Shown here in pieces: positions 18,386-26,893 of a stretch of DNA of 59,818 nucleotides (position 1 is the stretch's first letter; every line of letters begins with the position of its first letter). The position numbers and the translations under genes are program-made. Below the pieces are notes generated by a model. The model did no database searches, was not told where the DNA came from, and saw only the letters and a program-made list of their open reading frames with translations. Source of the stretch: Bifidobacterium breve (GTDB lineage Bacteria > Actinomycetota > Actinomycetes > Nanopelagicales > Nanopelagicaceae); contig CAMDCL010000004.1 of NCBI GenBank assembly GCA_945890205.1, positions 1 to 59,818 of the forward strand, in the 5' to 3' direction.

Positions 18386-19691
18386 CGGTGCGACCTAAAG
18401 CGTGGAACTTCCACCCGGCCTTGCGCCACAAGGTGCGATCTAGCATGTTGCGACCATCAATAATGATCTTTGACTTAACCAATGAAGAGATAGCGGCAGG
18501 ATCAATCTGTCGGTACTCCTTCCATTCCGTTAAATGCAGGATCAAATCAGCATCTTTAAGGGCATCGGTGACAACCTCTTGGTATTGAAGGTTAGGGAAA
18601 CGCTTGCGTGCAGGTTCAATACCCTGAGGATCATGTACAACAACAGTTGCACCTGCAGCTTGCAACTGTGCAGCAATATCTAATGCAGGAGAATCGCGCA
18701 CATCATCACTGTCAGGTTTAAATGTTGCACCCAAAACAGCAATCTTGTACTGAGTTAAATCCTGAGAGAGCTCACCACGTACAACATCGATTACACGTTG
18801 ACGGGCACGAAGGTTAATTGCATCGATTTCACGCAGGAACTCAAGGGCCTGCTTAGCGCCCAGCTCTTCAGCGCGTGCCATAAATGCGCGAATATCCTTT
18901 GGAAGACAGCCACCTCCGAAACCAATACCTGCTTGCAAGAAACGATTTCCGATTCGTGGGTCATAACCTATGGCTTTAGCTAACACAGTGACATCGCCAC
19001 CTGCCGCTTCACATACTTCAGCCATCGCATTAATAAATGAGATCTTTGTGGCAAGAAATGAGTTAGCAGCGACCTTTACTAGCTCTGAGGTTGGAAGATC
19101 TGCACGAATCCAAGGTGTACCGAAAGCGATAACTGGCTCATAGACTTCTTTGAGGATCTCTTCTGCACGATCATTTGCAACACCAACAACTAAGCGATTT
19201 GGCGTCAAAGTATCTTCAACTGCAAAGCCCTCACGTAGAAACTCTGGGTTCCACGCAAGATCTGCTTGTGGTGCACTCTTTGCCAACTCTGCCCGCAAAG
19301 CCTGAGCAGTTCCTACTGGGACCGTTGATTTACCAACAACGAGCGCACCATCTTTAAGGTGGGGAGCGATAGTGGCAACGGCGGATTTTACATATGTCAG
19401 ATCAGCCGCAAGTCCATCTTTACTCTGTGGAGTTCCAACACAAACAAAGTGAACATCTGCATTTTTTACCGCGGAAAAATCAGTTGTAAATGAGAGTCGC
19501 CCAGTTTTCATCTCCTGCGCAAGCAGGGTGTCTAACCCTGGTTCGTAAAATGGCAACTTCCCACTTTGCAGAAGCGCGACCTTCTCGGGATCTGTATCAA
19601 CGCCTACAACGGTAAAACCTAATGAGGACATACATGCAGCGTGAGTGGCTCCAAGATAACCGCAGCCAACTACCGAGAGAGTTAAAGTCAT
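18381..19691 (-). CDS. ugd: UDP-glucose 6-dehydrogenase
   Basis: 436 aa. Oxidises UDP-glucose twice with NAD to UDP-glucuronate, a precursor of surface polysaccharides. The N-terminal NAD fold starts VVGCGYLGATHA, and the catalytic cysteine is in GFGGGCLPKD. The C-terminal UDP-binding domain is complete. The ATG has no Shine-Dalgarno and lies seven bases after TAAACT, whose TAA is the stop codon of the LytR gene upstream. Neighbours (LCP protein, glycosyltransferase, ABC exporter) support a capsule or wall glycan role. Confidence 0.93.
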   Translation of the reverse strand: MTLTLSVVGCGYLGATHAACMSSLGFTVVGVDTDPEKVALLQSGKLPFYEPGLDTLLAQEMKTGRLSFTTDFSAVKNADVHFVCVGTPQSKDGLAADLTYVKSAVATIAPHLKDGALVVGKSTVPVGTAQALRAELAKSAPQADLAWNPEFLREGFAVEDTLTPNRLVVGVANDRAEEILKEVYEPVIAFGTPWIRADLPTSELVKVAANSFLATKISFINAMAEVCEAAGGDVTVLAKAIGYDPRIGNRFLQAGIGFGGGCLPKDIRAFMARAEELGAKQALEFLREIDAINLRARQRVIDVVRGELSQDLTQYKIAVLGATFKPDSDDVRDSPALDIAAQLQAAGATVVVHDPQGIEPARKRFPNLQYQEVVTDALKDADLILHLTEWKEYRQIDPAAISSLVKSKIIIDGRNMLDRTLWRKAGWKFHALGRTD

Positions 19692-19698
19692 GCGCCAG

Positions 19699-19704
19699 AG
19701 TTTA
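19699..19704 (-). promoter_or_regulatory. putative -10 hexamer (leaderless) for ugd, using the lytR stop codon
   Basis: TAAACT on the minus strand ends seven bases before the ugd ATG. Its first three bases are the TAA stop of the upstream LytR-family gene. Confidence 0.5.
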
Positions 19705-20817
19705 CTTCAGAGCCCCGCAGGGATTTTCATCGGCGGTACGAGTCTTAAATTTATCGATCACAGTTGGCTTTGGCGTGGTTGATGATGAAGCAGATGGAGT
19801 CGGGGTCACCTCATCTGTAAGGGGCAAATCCTCACGAATTCGATTAAATAATTCAGGGGCAAGCTCTGAATCCCATGTGACGACCGATCCAACTCCGGGT
19901 ACACGAGCATTGACATTACCCAGTGGAATAGTGAGAGTTCGAACATTGCTTGACGAGAGATTTTTCATCTGCTTTGCAAGGGTCAACAGATCACTCTTAT
20001 TGAGCTCTGAATCTGTCTTTACAGTTGCAATTGCAGCGTTAAAGAAGTTAACAAGTTTGATTGGATTAAGCAGAACTCCAGTGCTTGTTACCTTGCGAAG
20101 AACAGCGCTCATAAACTGTTGTTGACGTTGCATTCGCCCTAAATCGCCCATGCCATCAAAGTCGCGTGTGCGAACATACTTCAACGCCTCAACACCATTC
20201 AGGGTGTGAACACCGGCGGGTAGGACTAAGTGGCTTCCGGGATCATCAATGTCTCGCTTGGTACAGACTTCAATTCCACCCAGTGCATCAACCATTCCGG
20301 CAAAACCGGCAAAACCTATTTCGATGTAGTGATCAATTCGAACCCCAGTCTCATCCTCAATTGTTTGAATCAACAGGGGTGCGCCGCCAAATGCAAAGGC
20401 CGCATTAATCTTTCCCTTAGCAGCAGGGACAATCTTTGTTTTATCCAAAGTAGATGGATGCTCTGGAATCGTTACCAATGAATCACGTGGAATAGAAATA
20501 ATCGTAGCTTTATCCCGCGACTTTGAGATATGAACCAAGAGCATGGTGTCTGAACGGGAACCTGCGGCGGTTTTTGTACTTCCTACCCGCAGCAGTTTCA
20601 TCTGCTCTCTGGTGAGGCCTTCACGCGTATCTGAACCCACTAATAAATAGTTAAGAGCTTTATTTGGTTTATCTGGTCGAGATGAAACGGAACTAAAGGC
20701 ATCGATCCGGTTGATAGCACCGCTGATCTGGCCTAAGCCCAGCCAGGAAAAGGCGGAAACAAGTACTACTCCCACAGATAGTGAGGTAATAATCCGAATT
20801 GCCCGCGTTGATTTCAC
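19702..20817 (-). CDS. LytR-CpsA-Psr family protein
   Basis: 371 aa membrane-anchored enzyme that transfers lipid-linked glycans onto peptidoglycan. An N-terminal membrane segment lies at about residues 9-30. The LCP core follows with DTMLLVHI, SIPRDSLV, KINAAFAFGG and KYVRTRDFDGMGDLGRMQRQ, which supply the pyrophosphate-binding Asp and Arg residues. A Ser/Thr/Pro-rich tail ends the protein. The start is GTG, six bases after TACTCT (leaderless). It is divergent from the glycosyltransferase and next to ugd. Confidence 0.92.
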   Translation of the reverse strand: MKSTRAIRIITSLSVGVVLVSAFSWLGLGQISGAINRIDAFSSVSSRPDKPNKALNYLLVGSDTREGLTREQMKLLRVGSTKTAAGSRSDTMLLVHISKSRDKATIISIPRDSLVTIPEHPSTLDKTKIVPAAKGKINAAFAFGGAPLLIQTIEDETGVRIDHYIEIGFAGFAGMVDALGGIEVCTKRDIDDPGSHLVLPAGVHTLNGVEALKYVRTRDFDGMGDLGRMQRQQQFMSAVLRKVTSTGVLLNPIKLVNFFNAAIATVKTDSELNKSDLLTLAKQMKNLSSSNVRTLTIPLGNVNARVPGVGSVVTWDSELAPELFNRIREDLPLTDEVTPTPSASSSTTPKPTVIDKFKTRTADENPCGALK

Positions 20818-20823
20818 TATCAG

Positions 20824-20829
20824 AGAGTA
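20824..20829 (-). promoter_or_regulatory. putative -10 hexamer (leaderless) for the LytR-family gene
   Basis: TACTCT on the minus strand ends six bases before the GTG start at 20817. Confidence 0.5.
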
Positions 20830-20853
20830 CTTGAGCGATAGCGTGTACGTGTT

Positions 20854-21864
20854 ATGTCGACATCAGCAAACAAGTTATATGGCTCACCGAAGCGAGAAAT
20901 CTCGGTGATTCTGCCTGTCCTCAATGAAGCTCAGCATTTAGAGGAGTCTGTGAATTCAATCTTGGCTCAAAGCTTTGATGGAGCCTTAGAAGTCATTCTT
21001 GCGGTGGGGCCTTCACATGATGCGACTATGCAGATCGCCACCCAACTTCAAGCAAAGGACTCTCGAGTAGTAATTGTTGAAAATCCATCTGGCCGTACAG
21101 CGGCAGGATTAAACCTTGCAATTGCAACTTCAAGATACTCAATCATTGTTCGAGTAGATGGGCATTCACAGATACCGAGTAATTACTGTGAAACAGCGTT
21201 CACAGTTCTTGCTGAAACCGGAGCGGTCAATGTTGGTGGTGTGATGGCCGCTGAAGGAAATACGCTCTTTGAAAGATCAGTTGCACGAGCAATGCGAAGT
21301 CCACTAGGTGTCGGGGCCTCACGCTTTCATACCGGCGGTGCTCCTGGTGAAGTCGATACCGTCTACCTAGGATGCTTTAGAAAGGAAGCACTTCTAGAAA
21401 TTGGTGGTTTTGATGAGAGATTTACTCGCGCACAAGATTGGGAGTTGAACTTTCGCTTACGTAAGAAAGGTGGATTGGTTTACTTTGATCCACGATTAAC
21501 CGTTACATATCGACCTCGCTCAACCATCAAAGCCTTATCAAAGCAGTACTTTGAATATGGACGCTGGAGACGTGTAGTTTCTCGCAGACATCAAGGAACA
21601 ATTAATTACAGGTATCTGGCACCACCATTTACAGTTGTTGTTGCCTCCGTATCAATCCTTTTGGGTGCAACCATCTCGCCAATCTTCTTCATCCCAGCTC
21701 TTGTGTATGCGGTGTTTATCCTGGGAGCTTCGGTAATAATTGGTAAGAGCATGGGTGAGATTCTTTGTTTGCCAACTATTTTGCTCACAATGCATATTTC
21801 GTGGGGGTTTGGATTTCTTACATCACCGAACTCGCTAGCCCCTGCGGTAACCTTGCATCCGTGA
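20854..21864 (+). CDS. family 2 glycosyltransferase with C-terminal membrane segments
   Basis: 336 aa inverting GT-A glycosyltransferase. EISVILPVLNEAQHLEESV (about residues 15-33) is the nucleotide-sugar-binding start, with VRVDGHSQIP as the DxD-like region and FTRAQDWELNFRLRKKGG as the acceptor/catalytic segment. Two or three hydrophobic helices after about residue 250 anchor it to the membrane. It resembles the ExoA-like succinoglycan branch. TAGCGT lies nine bases before the ATG, a looser leaderless spacing. It overlaps the ABC permease in a GTGA. It probably builds the glycan exported by the next two genes. Confidence 0.88.
   Translation: MSTSANKLYGSPKREISVILPVLNEAQHLEESVNSILAQSFDGALEVILAVGPSHDATMQIATQLQAKDSRVVIVENPSGRTAAGLNLAIATSRYSIIVRVDGHSQIPSNYCETAFTVLAETGAVNVGGVMAAEGNTLFERSVARAMRSPLGVGASRFHTGGAPGEVDTVYLGCFRKEALLEIGGFDERFTRAQDWELNFRLRKKGGLVYFDPRLTVTYRPRSTIKALSKQYFEYGRWRRVVSRRHQGTINYRYLAPPFTVVVASVSILLGATISPIFFIPALVYAVFILGASVIIGKSMGEILCLPTILLTMHISWGFGFLTSPNSLAPAVTLHP
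21848..21853 (+). promoter_or_regulatory. putative -10 hexamer (leaderless) for the ABC permease
   Basis: TAACCT ends seven bases before the GTG at 21861, inside the end of the glycosyltransferase gene. The genes are also coupled by GTGA, so this may be a secondary promoter or chance. Confidence 0.35.
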
Positions 21865-22688
21865 GCACCCCGATTCAGGTATACGAGCCATTTAAGGCGG
21901 GCCTGCCTAAGCTCGGTAAGTACTGGAAATCCCTTTGGTCTAGACGGACATTTATCTCCGAGTTCTCCAAATCAGAGCTACGAGAGCAGCACTTTGATTC
22001 GGTATTTGGTCAGCTGTGGCTAGTAATTAATCCACTATTGCTTTCAGGCGTCTACTTTATTTTGATCGTAATTATTCGAGGCGGAAGCGACAGCACTCGT
22101 TATGTGCACTTAACCGCCACCTTATTCCTCTTTTATCTGATTTCGAACTCTCTTACTGGAGGCGTTAAATCAATTACTGCGGGGCAAAGATTGATTCTCA
22201 ATACCGCTTTCCCTCGAGTAATGCTTCCAATCTCTGCGGTGATAATTGCAATCTTTAAATTTGTACCTACTATTTTTGTGTTTTTGATAATCAAGGTTGT
22301 AGTTGGCTCTGAGTTTAAAGTTGAAATGCTCTGGGCAATTCCGATCCTGCTCATTACTGTTTTATTGGCTTTGGGGTTGGCAATAACTATTTCATGTATC
22401 AATGTCTACTTCCGAGATATCGCAAGTTTTCTGCCGTACTTGACCCGCACCCTGCTTTATCTATCACCAGTGCTATATGAAGCATCTGAACTAGATCCAA
22501 AACTTCGCGTGCTTGAGATTGTAAATCCCTTATTTCCAATTCTTGACTCTTGGTCATCTGCATTGGTGCATGGGCAGATGCCGGAGATTTCAAATATGTT
22601 GCAAGGTTTAGCGTGGGCTGTAGGAATATTCCTGATCGGAACTTATTTCTTCTTATCGAGGGAGCGTGAGTTCGCTGTCCGCCTCTAG
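21861..22688 (+). CDS. ABC-2 polysaccharide exporter permease (Wzm/TagG-like)
   Basis: 275 aa integral membrane protein with about six transmembrane segments from residue 60 on and a cytosolic N-terminus (SEFSKSELREQH). It forms the channel for export of an undecaprenyl-linked polysaccharide or teichoic-acid-like polymer together with the ATPase downstream. The open frame extends back to 21765, but the GTG at 21861 overlaps the upstream stop as GTGA and gives a normal family N-terminus. It overlaps the ATPase gene by 23 bases. Confidence 0.88.
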   Translation: MSTPIQVYEPFKAGLPKLGKYWKSLWSRRTFISEFSKSELREQHFDSVFGQLWLVINPLLLSGVYFILIVIIRGGSDSTRYVHLTATLFLFYLISNSLTGGVKSITAGQRLILNTAFPRVMLPISAVIIAIFKFVPTIFVFLIIKVVVGSEFKVEMLWAIPILLITVLLALGLAITISCINVYFRDIASFLPYLTRTLLYLSPVLYEASELDPKLRVLEIVNPLFPILDSWSSALVHGQMPEISNMLQGLAWAVGIFLIGTYFFLSREREFAVRL

Positions 22689-23469
22689 CCCACATAAGAC
22701 GCACGAAGTCGCGGTCTCGGTACGCAACCTTGGCCTGACTTACACAACTGCGATTGATAAGAGACCAACTCTTAAGGCTCGCGCCAAAGCATTGGGTCGT
22801 GGTTCAAAACAGACCCGTGTTGTTCGCGCACTCGATGATGTAAATCTTGATGTTAATTATGGTCAAGTATTAGGTGTAATCGGAACAAATGGTGCGGGTA
22901 AATCCTCGTTAATGCGATGCATTGCTGGGATCTTGCCGCCAAGCCAGGGTCGTATCGAGGTCAATGGATCGGTGAGCACTCTTCTTGCATTAGGTGTTGG
23001 ATTCAACCCCTCAATGTCAGGACGTGACAATGTTTATTTAGGTGGTCTGGCTGCAGGTATGACTCGAGATGAGATAACTGGCCATTTCGATGAGATCGCT
23101 GAATTCTCAGAGCTAGGTGATGCAATTGACGCCCCAATGCGTACTTACTCATCTGGAATGTTTGCTCGTTTAGCTTTTTCCGTGGCAGCAACTGTTCGGC
23201 CAGATATTTTGATAATCGATGAGGCGCTCAGTACAGGCGATGCCAAGTTTAAGGAGAAGAGCCTCAACCGTATTAAGGAGTTGCGAAGTGATGATCGCGC
23301 ATTGATTTTAGTGAGCCACGCGATGAAGACTCTTCGAGAGACTTGCAATGATGTCGCTTGGCTACATAAAGGAAAGATCGTGCAACGTGGTGAACCGAAT
23401 CAGGTAATTGATGCCTATCAAAAATTCTTAGATCTCGGAAAGAGTGCAGCAATCGATGAGGATGTTTAA
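22666..23469 (+). CDS. ABC polysaccharide exporter ATPase (Wzt/TagH-like)
   Basis: 267 aa. Walker A is GTNGAGKS at 73-80, the signature is SSGM at 162-165 (a variant of SGGQ typical of this branch) and Walker B is ILIIDEAL at 181-188. It powers polysaccharide export with the adjacent permease. It lacks the long C-terminal carbohydrate-binding domain found in some Wzt proteins. The GTG start at 22666 lies in the permease end; GAGGGAG is just upstream but close. The SpoIID-like gene begins inside its last codons. Confidence 0.9.
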   Translation: MSSLSASSPHKTHEVAVSVRNLGLTYTTAIDKRPTLKARAKALGRGSKQTRVVRALDDVNLDVNYGQVLGVIGTNGAGKSSLMRCIAGILPPSQGRIEVNGSVSTLLALGVGFNPSMSGRDNVYLGGLAAGMTRDEITGHFDEIAEFSELGDAIDAPMRTYSSGMFARLAFSVAATVRPDILIIDEALSTGDAKFKEKSLNRIKELRSDDRALILVSHAMKTLRETCNDVAWLHKGKIVQRGEPNQVIDAYQKFLDLGKSAAIDEDV

Positions 23470-24733
23470 ACCTGTATTTCTCCTATTAACAGTTGCCTTA
23501 TTTCTTCCTGCTCCAGTTAGCGCAACTGAAACTCCATCAACCTTTCAGATCACAGGCTCTGGTTATGGTCATGGTGTCGGGCTTAGCCAAATCGGGGCAA
23601 GATCTAAAGCACTTGCCGGAGAAACTGCAACCGCAATTTTAAATTATTACTACAAAGATCTTGTTATTTTGCCCCTAGATGATTCAAAGATACTGCGTGT
23701 AAATGTTGGACATTTACTCAGTACCGCCCGCATTTCGACCTCAACACCTGATGCGGTGCTGCAGATTTATAGTGGTGATATTGGGGATGCCCAAGATGTT
23801 GTTCCACTTGCTGTTGTTCCGGCAAAAGGTGACTTGAATTTTTCTATTTTAGGTTCAACTGTTGTTCCAAGTATGGTGGTCGGAAAAACTCGCACGAGCC
23901 TGCCAAGAAATCGAATCTTTACCGTGAGATGGAGTGGAACCAGATATCTGCCAGGGGTAGAAGGAGTTGTCTCACTGAAACACTTGGCAGCAACTGCACG
24001 TTACAGACATGGGCAAATGCAGTTTCGGGCGGTCAAAGCGGCAACCTTAGGGTACAGAATTGAGATAACAAACTCTGTCAGATTGGCTGATGAGTACTTG
24101 TGGGGCGTCAGTGAGGTTCCATCCTCATGGCCCGCCGCAGCATTAGAAGCGCAAGCGATCGCTTCACGTACCTATGCTTTAAGTAAGGCAGGCATATATA
24201 GAAGCGCATGTGATTGTGATCTTTACGGAGAGATCTCTGATCAAAAGTTTCTTGGCTTTGCCAAAGAGGCTGAAAAAGGTTGGGGAAAGTTTTGGAAGGC
24301 GGCGGTTACCAACACAGCTGGATTAGCGCTCACGCAGAACAATCTGCCAGTCGCCACATACTTTGGAAGCTCTACGGGAGGGTTAACAGAAACCGCTGTA
24401 AATGCGTGGGGGAGTGAGCGAAGTTATACGCAGATAGTTCCAGACCCTGGTAGCCAAGATCCAGTTCTTAACCCAAGGTTTTATAAGTGGGAGCGAACAG
24501 TTCCGCACAATGTTGTTGCGCTCGCCTTTGTCTTACCTGATGTTGTGAGTTTGGAGGTGCTCTCAAAGAATCTGAGCGGCACCGTTGCACTTATTAGAGC
24601 AACTTCAAGTACAGGTGTTCAAAAAACCTTAAGAGGCGAGAGCTTCAGAAGCCGAACCAGAATTCCATCTGCCTACTTTGATCTAGTTAGCGTGCAAAAC
24701 GCTGTTGAGCCCACCCCAACTGCCAGTCCGTAA
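23456..24733 (+). CDS. secreted SpoIID/LytB-domain protein
   Basis: 425 aa. A signal peptide covers about residues 1-24 (hydrophobic [13 protein letters not shown], then an AxA-type end). [16 protein letters not shown] motif follows at the N-terminus, and the central SpoIID core contains [26 protein letters not shown] and [11 protein letters not shown]. SpoIID proteins act on peptidoglycan glycan strands; in a non-sporulating actinobacterium the role is presumably wall remodelling. ATG 23456 is preferred to GTG 23444, with another ATG at 23462. It overlaps the ABC ATPase start-to-end and overlaps convergent dapD by 51 bases. Confidence 0.87.
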   Translation: MRMFKPVFLLLTVALFLPAPVSATETPSTFQITGSGYGHGVGLSQIGARSKALAGETATAILNYYYKDLVILPLDDSKILRVNVGHLLSTARISTSTPDAVLQIYSGDIGDAQDVVPLAVVPAKGDLNFSILGSTVVPSMVVGKTRTSLPRNRIFTVRWSGTRYLPGVEGVVSLKHLAATARYRHGQMQFRAVKAATLGYRIEITNSVRLADEYLWGVSEVPSSWPAAALEAQAIASRTYALSKAGIYRSACDCDLYGEISDQKFLGFAKEAEKGWGKFWKAAVTNTAGLALTQNNLPVATYFGSSTGGLTETAVNAWGSERSYTQIVPDPGSQDPVLNPRFYKWERTVPHNVVALAFVLPDVVSLEVLSKNLSGTVALIRATSSTGVQKTLRGESFRSRTRIPSAYFDLVSVQNAVEPTPTASP

Positions 24734-25600
24734 TACAACCTCTAACGAACCATCAACTGAGTTTCTGCGGAAGAGCACATTATTAGCACCTGACAGGGTT
24801 TGCGCTTTCACAACTTCACCATCTGGGAGTCTAACCTTCGCCGCTGCAGTGATGTACGTACCTGCTTCAATTACGCAATTATCGCCCAATGAAATTCCTA
24901 AACCAGAGTTTGCTCCCAGCAAACACTTTTCTCCAATTGAAATAACCTCTTTACCGCCACCGCTGAGAGTTCCCATAATGGAGGCTCCACCACCGATATC
25001 TGTTCCATCACCAACAATTACACCCGCTGAAATTCTTCCTTCAACCATTGATGTTCCAAGTGTTCCTGCGTTGAAGTTAACAAAACCTTCATGCATGACA
25101 GTTGTTCCAGATGCAAGATGTGCGCCAAGGCGAACACGATCGGCATCAGCGATGCGCACACCTGATGGAACAACGTAATCAACCATTCGCGGAAACTTGT
25201 CGACACTATAAACAGTTACATGGCCATGTGCAGCTTTCAATCGTGCTCGAGTAATTTCAAAACCATCAACGGCGCATGGTCCAGCAGATGTCCAAACAAC
25301 ATTGCTCAAGATGCCAAAGATTCCATCAAGGGCTAGCCCGTGTGGCTTAACGAGCCGATGAGATAAGAGATGTAAACGAAGGTAAGCATCGGCAGCATTT
25401 GTTGGAGCCTTCGAGATATCAATTTCGATGCTGACTAATTCACGAGCAACCCCGCGCGCATCATCGTTTCCGACAAGAGCACTTAGTTCGGCAGGGGCCG
25501 ATCCTGCTAATGGAGATAAGGCCGGGGATGGAAACCACACATCAAGGGTTGTTCCCTTTGAGATCGTGGCGATTCCGTGGCCAGATGCGATGGTCGTCAT
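24683..25600 (-). CDS. dapD: tetrahydrodipicolinate N-succinyltransferase
   Basis: 305 aa. Succinylates tetrahydrodipicolinate in the lysine/meso-diaminopimelate pathway. It has an N-terminal alpha/beta region, then a left-handed beta-helix of hexapeptide repeats from about residue 150 to 260 (for example [20 protein letters not shown]). It is the long actinobacterial type. dapC, which acts next in this pathway, is at 39349. The ATG lies six bases after TAGGCT with no Shine-Dalgarno. Its last 51 bases run antisense through the end of the SpoIID-like gene. Confidence 0.93.
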   Translation of the reverse strand: MTTIASGHGIATISKGTTLDVWFPSPALSPLAGSAPAELSALVGNDDARGVARELVSIEIDISKAPTNAADAYLRLHLLSHRLVKPHGLALDGIFGILSNVVWTSAGPCAVDGFEITRARLKAAHGHVTVYSVDKFPRMVDYVVPSGVRIADADRVRLGAHLASGTTVMHEGFVNFNAGTLGTSMVEGRISAGVIVGDGTDIGGGASIMGTLSGGGKEVISIGEKCLLGANSGLGISLGDNCVIEAGTYITAAAKVRLPDGEVVKAQTLSGANNVLFRRNSVDGSLEVVLRTGSWGGLNSVLHAN

Positions 25601-25606
25601 GTCCTA

Positions 25607-25612
25607 AGCCTA
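25607..25612 (-). promoter_or_regulatory. putative -10 hexamer (leaderless) for dapD
   Basis: TAGGCT on the minus strand ends six bases before the dapD ATG. The divergent LOG gene has its own hexamer 5 bases further on. Confidence 0.55.
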
Positions 25613-25617
25613 GCCTC

Positions 25618-25623
25618 TATTGT
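25618..25623 (+). promoter_or_regulatory. putative -10 hexamer (leaderless) for the LOG gene
   Basis: TATTGT ends seven bases before the ATG at 25631. With the dapD hexamer it fills a 30-base divergent gap, but the two elements do not overlap. Confidence 0.5.
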
Positions 25624-25630
25624 TATCGGC

Positions 25631-26164
25631 ATGCGTATTGCCGTCTTTTGCTCATCCTCGCCTACGATCGACAACAAGTATGTAGATCTGGCTTATGAGT
25701 TAGGCAAGGGGATCGCATCATCCTCAAATGAGTTAGTCACTGGTGGCGGCCATATTTCGATGATGGGCGCTGTCTCCAGAGGTGCACGAGATGCCAAAGG
25801 AAAAACTGTAGGCGTTATCCCTCAAGCGCTAGTAAATATCGAGTTTGCAGATCATGATAATGATGAGCTACATGTTGTCGAAACTATGGGCCAACGAAAG
25901 CACATGATTACAGATATCTCAGATGCATTTGTCACCTTACCCGGAGGAGCTGGAACCCTCGAAGAGTTCTTTGAAATCTGGGTTGGACACTACTTAAAGT
26001 TTCACTCAAAGCCTGTTGTTATCTTAGATCCATTTGGAATTTATGCTCCATTGCACAATTTAATAATTCATTTGGAAGATGAGAAGTTCATCAAGCCCGG
26101 AATGCGTGAGATTGTTCAGTGGACAACAAATGTGGATGATGCGCTGAAAGCATGTGGCGCGTGA
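25631..26164 (+). CDS. LOG-family nucleotide phosphoribohydrolase
   Basis: 177 aa. LOG proteins release a base from a nucleoside 5'-monophosphate (cytokinin-type or AMP). Motifs are GGGHISMMG at 38-46, a variant of GGGxxGLMG with a Ser in place of the second-block Gly, QRKHMI at 88-93 and PGGAGTLEE at 104-112. I chose ATG 25631 because the frame upstream overlaps dapD antisense. The downstream SRPBCC gene overlaps in a GTGA. Position next to dapD matches my memory of mycobacteria. Confidence 0.88.
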   Translation: MRIAVFCSSSPTIDNKYVDLAYELGKGIASSSNELVTGGGHISMMGAVSRGARDAKGKTVGVIPQALVNIEFADHDNDELHVVETMGQRKHMITDISDAFVTLPGGAGTLEEFFEIWVGHYLKFHSKPVVILDPFGIYAPLHNLIIHLEDEKFIKPGMREIVQWTTNVDDALKACGA

Positions 26165-26595
26165 AAAGTAATCACATCGCGATGAGTCTTGTTATCAATG
26201 TCCCGATTGAAAAAGTCTGGGCAGCTCTTGCCGATTGGGAGTCTCAAGGTGAATGGATGCTCCAAACTACCGTTGAGGTGACCTCTGAAATTCGCGAGGG
26301 TGTTGGAACATCAATTGCAGCATTTACTGGAATTGGAAAGTTTGGAATCATGGATCACATGAGTGTTACTTCCTGGAATCCACCTCATGTGTGCGATGTA
26401 GTTCATACTGGAAAAATAATTAAAGGTACGGGACGGTTTGAGTTAACTTCCTTATCTGCACAATCCACCAGATTTGATTGGTCTGAAGAGATTCTGGCCC
26501 CCAGAGCGGTTTTTCTTCTCATCGCACCTGGTTTGTACGCAGGAGTGCGTATCTCGTTGTCGGCGTTACGCCGTCAGCTCCATCAAAGGAAGTAA
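26161..26595 (+). CDS. SRPBCC-fold (polyketide cyclase/START-like) protein
   Basis: 144 aa. The segment VINVPIEKVWAALADWESQGEW is the usual SRPBCC N-terminal helix-grip region, followed by alternating strands and a long C-terminal helix. These proteins bind hydrophobic ligands; no catalytic residues are recognisable and the ligand is unknown. Start candidates are ATG 26152, GTG 26161 and ATG 26182. I prefer GTG 26161, which overlaps the LOG stop as GTGA. Its TAA stop forms part of the TAAAGT hexamer preceding the next gene. Confidence 0.78.
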   Translation: MKSNHIAMSLVINVPIEKVWAALADWESQGEWMLQTTVEVTSEIREGVGTSIAAFTGIGKFGIMDHMSVTSWNPPHVCDVVHTGKIIKGTGRFELTSLSAQSTRFDWSEEILAPRAVFLLIAPGLYAGVRISLSALRRQLHQRK

Positions 26596-26598
26596 AGT
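26593..26598 (+). promoter_or_regulatory. putative -10 hexamer (leaderless) for the sigma-region-4 mini-protein
   Basis: TAAAGT ends six bases before ATG 26605. Its TAA is the stop codon of the SRPBCC gene. Confidence 0.5.
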
Positions 26599-26604
26599 TG
26601 CGCC

Positions 26605-26799
26605 ATGGGCAAGCAACCGCAAACACTGGCGCAAGCACTTGCCTCTCTACCTGAAGAAGAGCGAATTATCTTGACTATGCACTACTTAAAGTCGATGAGC
26701 GCCACCGATATCGCAGCGATCCTTGGGGTGCCTGAGCGGTCGGTAGATGCGATTATCCGTCAGGGTAGGTCTCGATTGAGCGCGATTTTGGGTATTTAA
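26605..26799 (+). CDS. sigma-70 region 4-like mini-protein
   Basis: 64 aa consisting almost entirely of one helix-turn-helix like sigma factor region 4: LASLPEEERIILTMHY leads into the helix SATDIAAILGVPE and the recognition helix RSVDAIIRQGRSRL. No region 2 is encoded nearby, so it cannot act as a complete sigma factor. It may be a DNA-binding regulator, a sigma-like accessory subunit, or a remnant. It starts six bases after TAAAGT. In mycobacteria an ECF sigma gene (sigE) lies a few genes on in this order and is absent here. Confidence 0.75.
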   Translation: MGKQPQTLAQALASLPEEERIILTMHYLKSMSATDIAAILGVPERSVDAIIRQGRSRLSAILGI

Positions 26800-26813
26800 G
26801 GCTGATCTCGATT

Positions 26814-26836
26814 TCGCACTAATGCTCATTGTGCGA
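26814..26836. repeat. inverted repeat between the sigma-like gene and DUF3117
   Basis: Six-base arms TCGCAC (26814-26819) and GTGCGA (26831-26836) enclose an 11-base loop. It follows the sigma-like stop by 14 bases with no T-run, so it is not a classical terminator. It could be an operator or leader hairpin for the DUF3117 gene. Confidence 0.35.
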
Positions 26837-26893
26837 GATACTTACCCCCTTGCTTCACACCTAGCTGTACCAACGATTTAGAGGAGTCCCCAT

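Noticed and set aside
19622-20125. 167-aa plus-strand frame across the ugd/lytR junction
   Set aside because: Antisense to two genes with clear motifs and no homology that I recognise.
26814-26836. Rho-independent terminator after the sigma-like gene
   Set aside because: Stem of only six pairs with an 11-base loop and no T-run after it.
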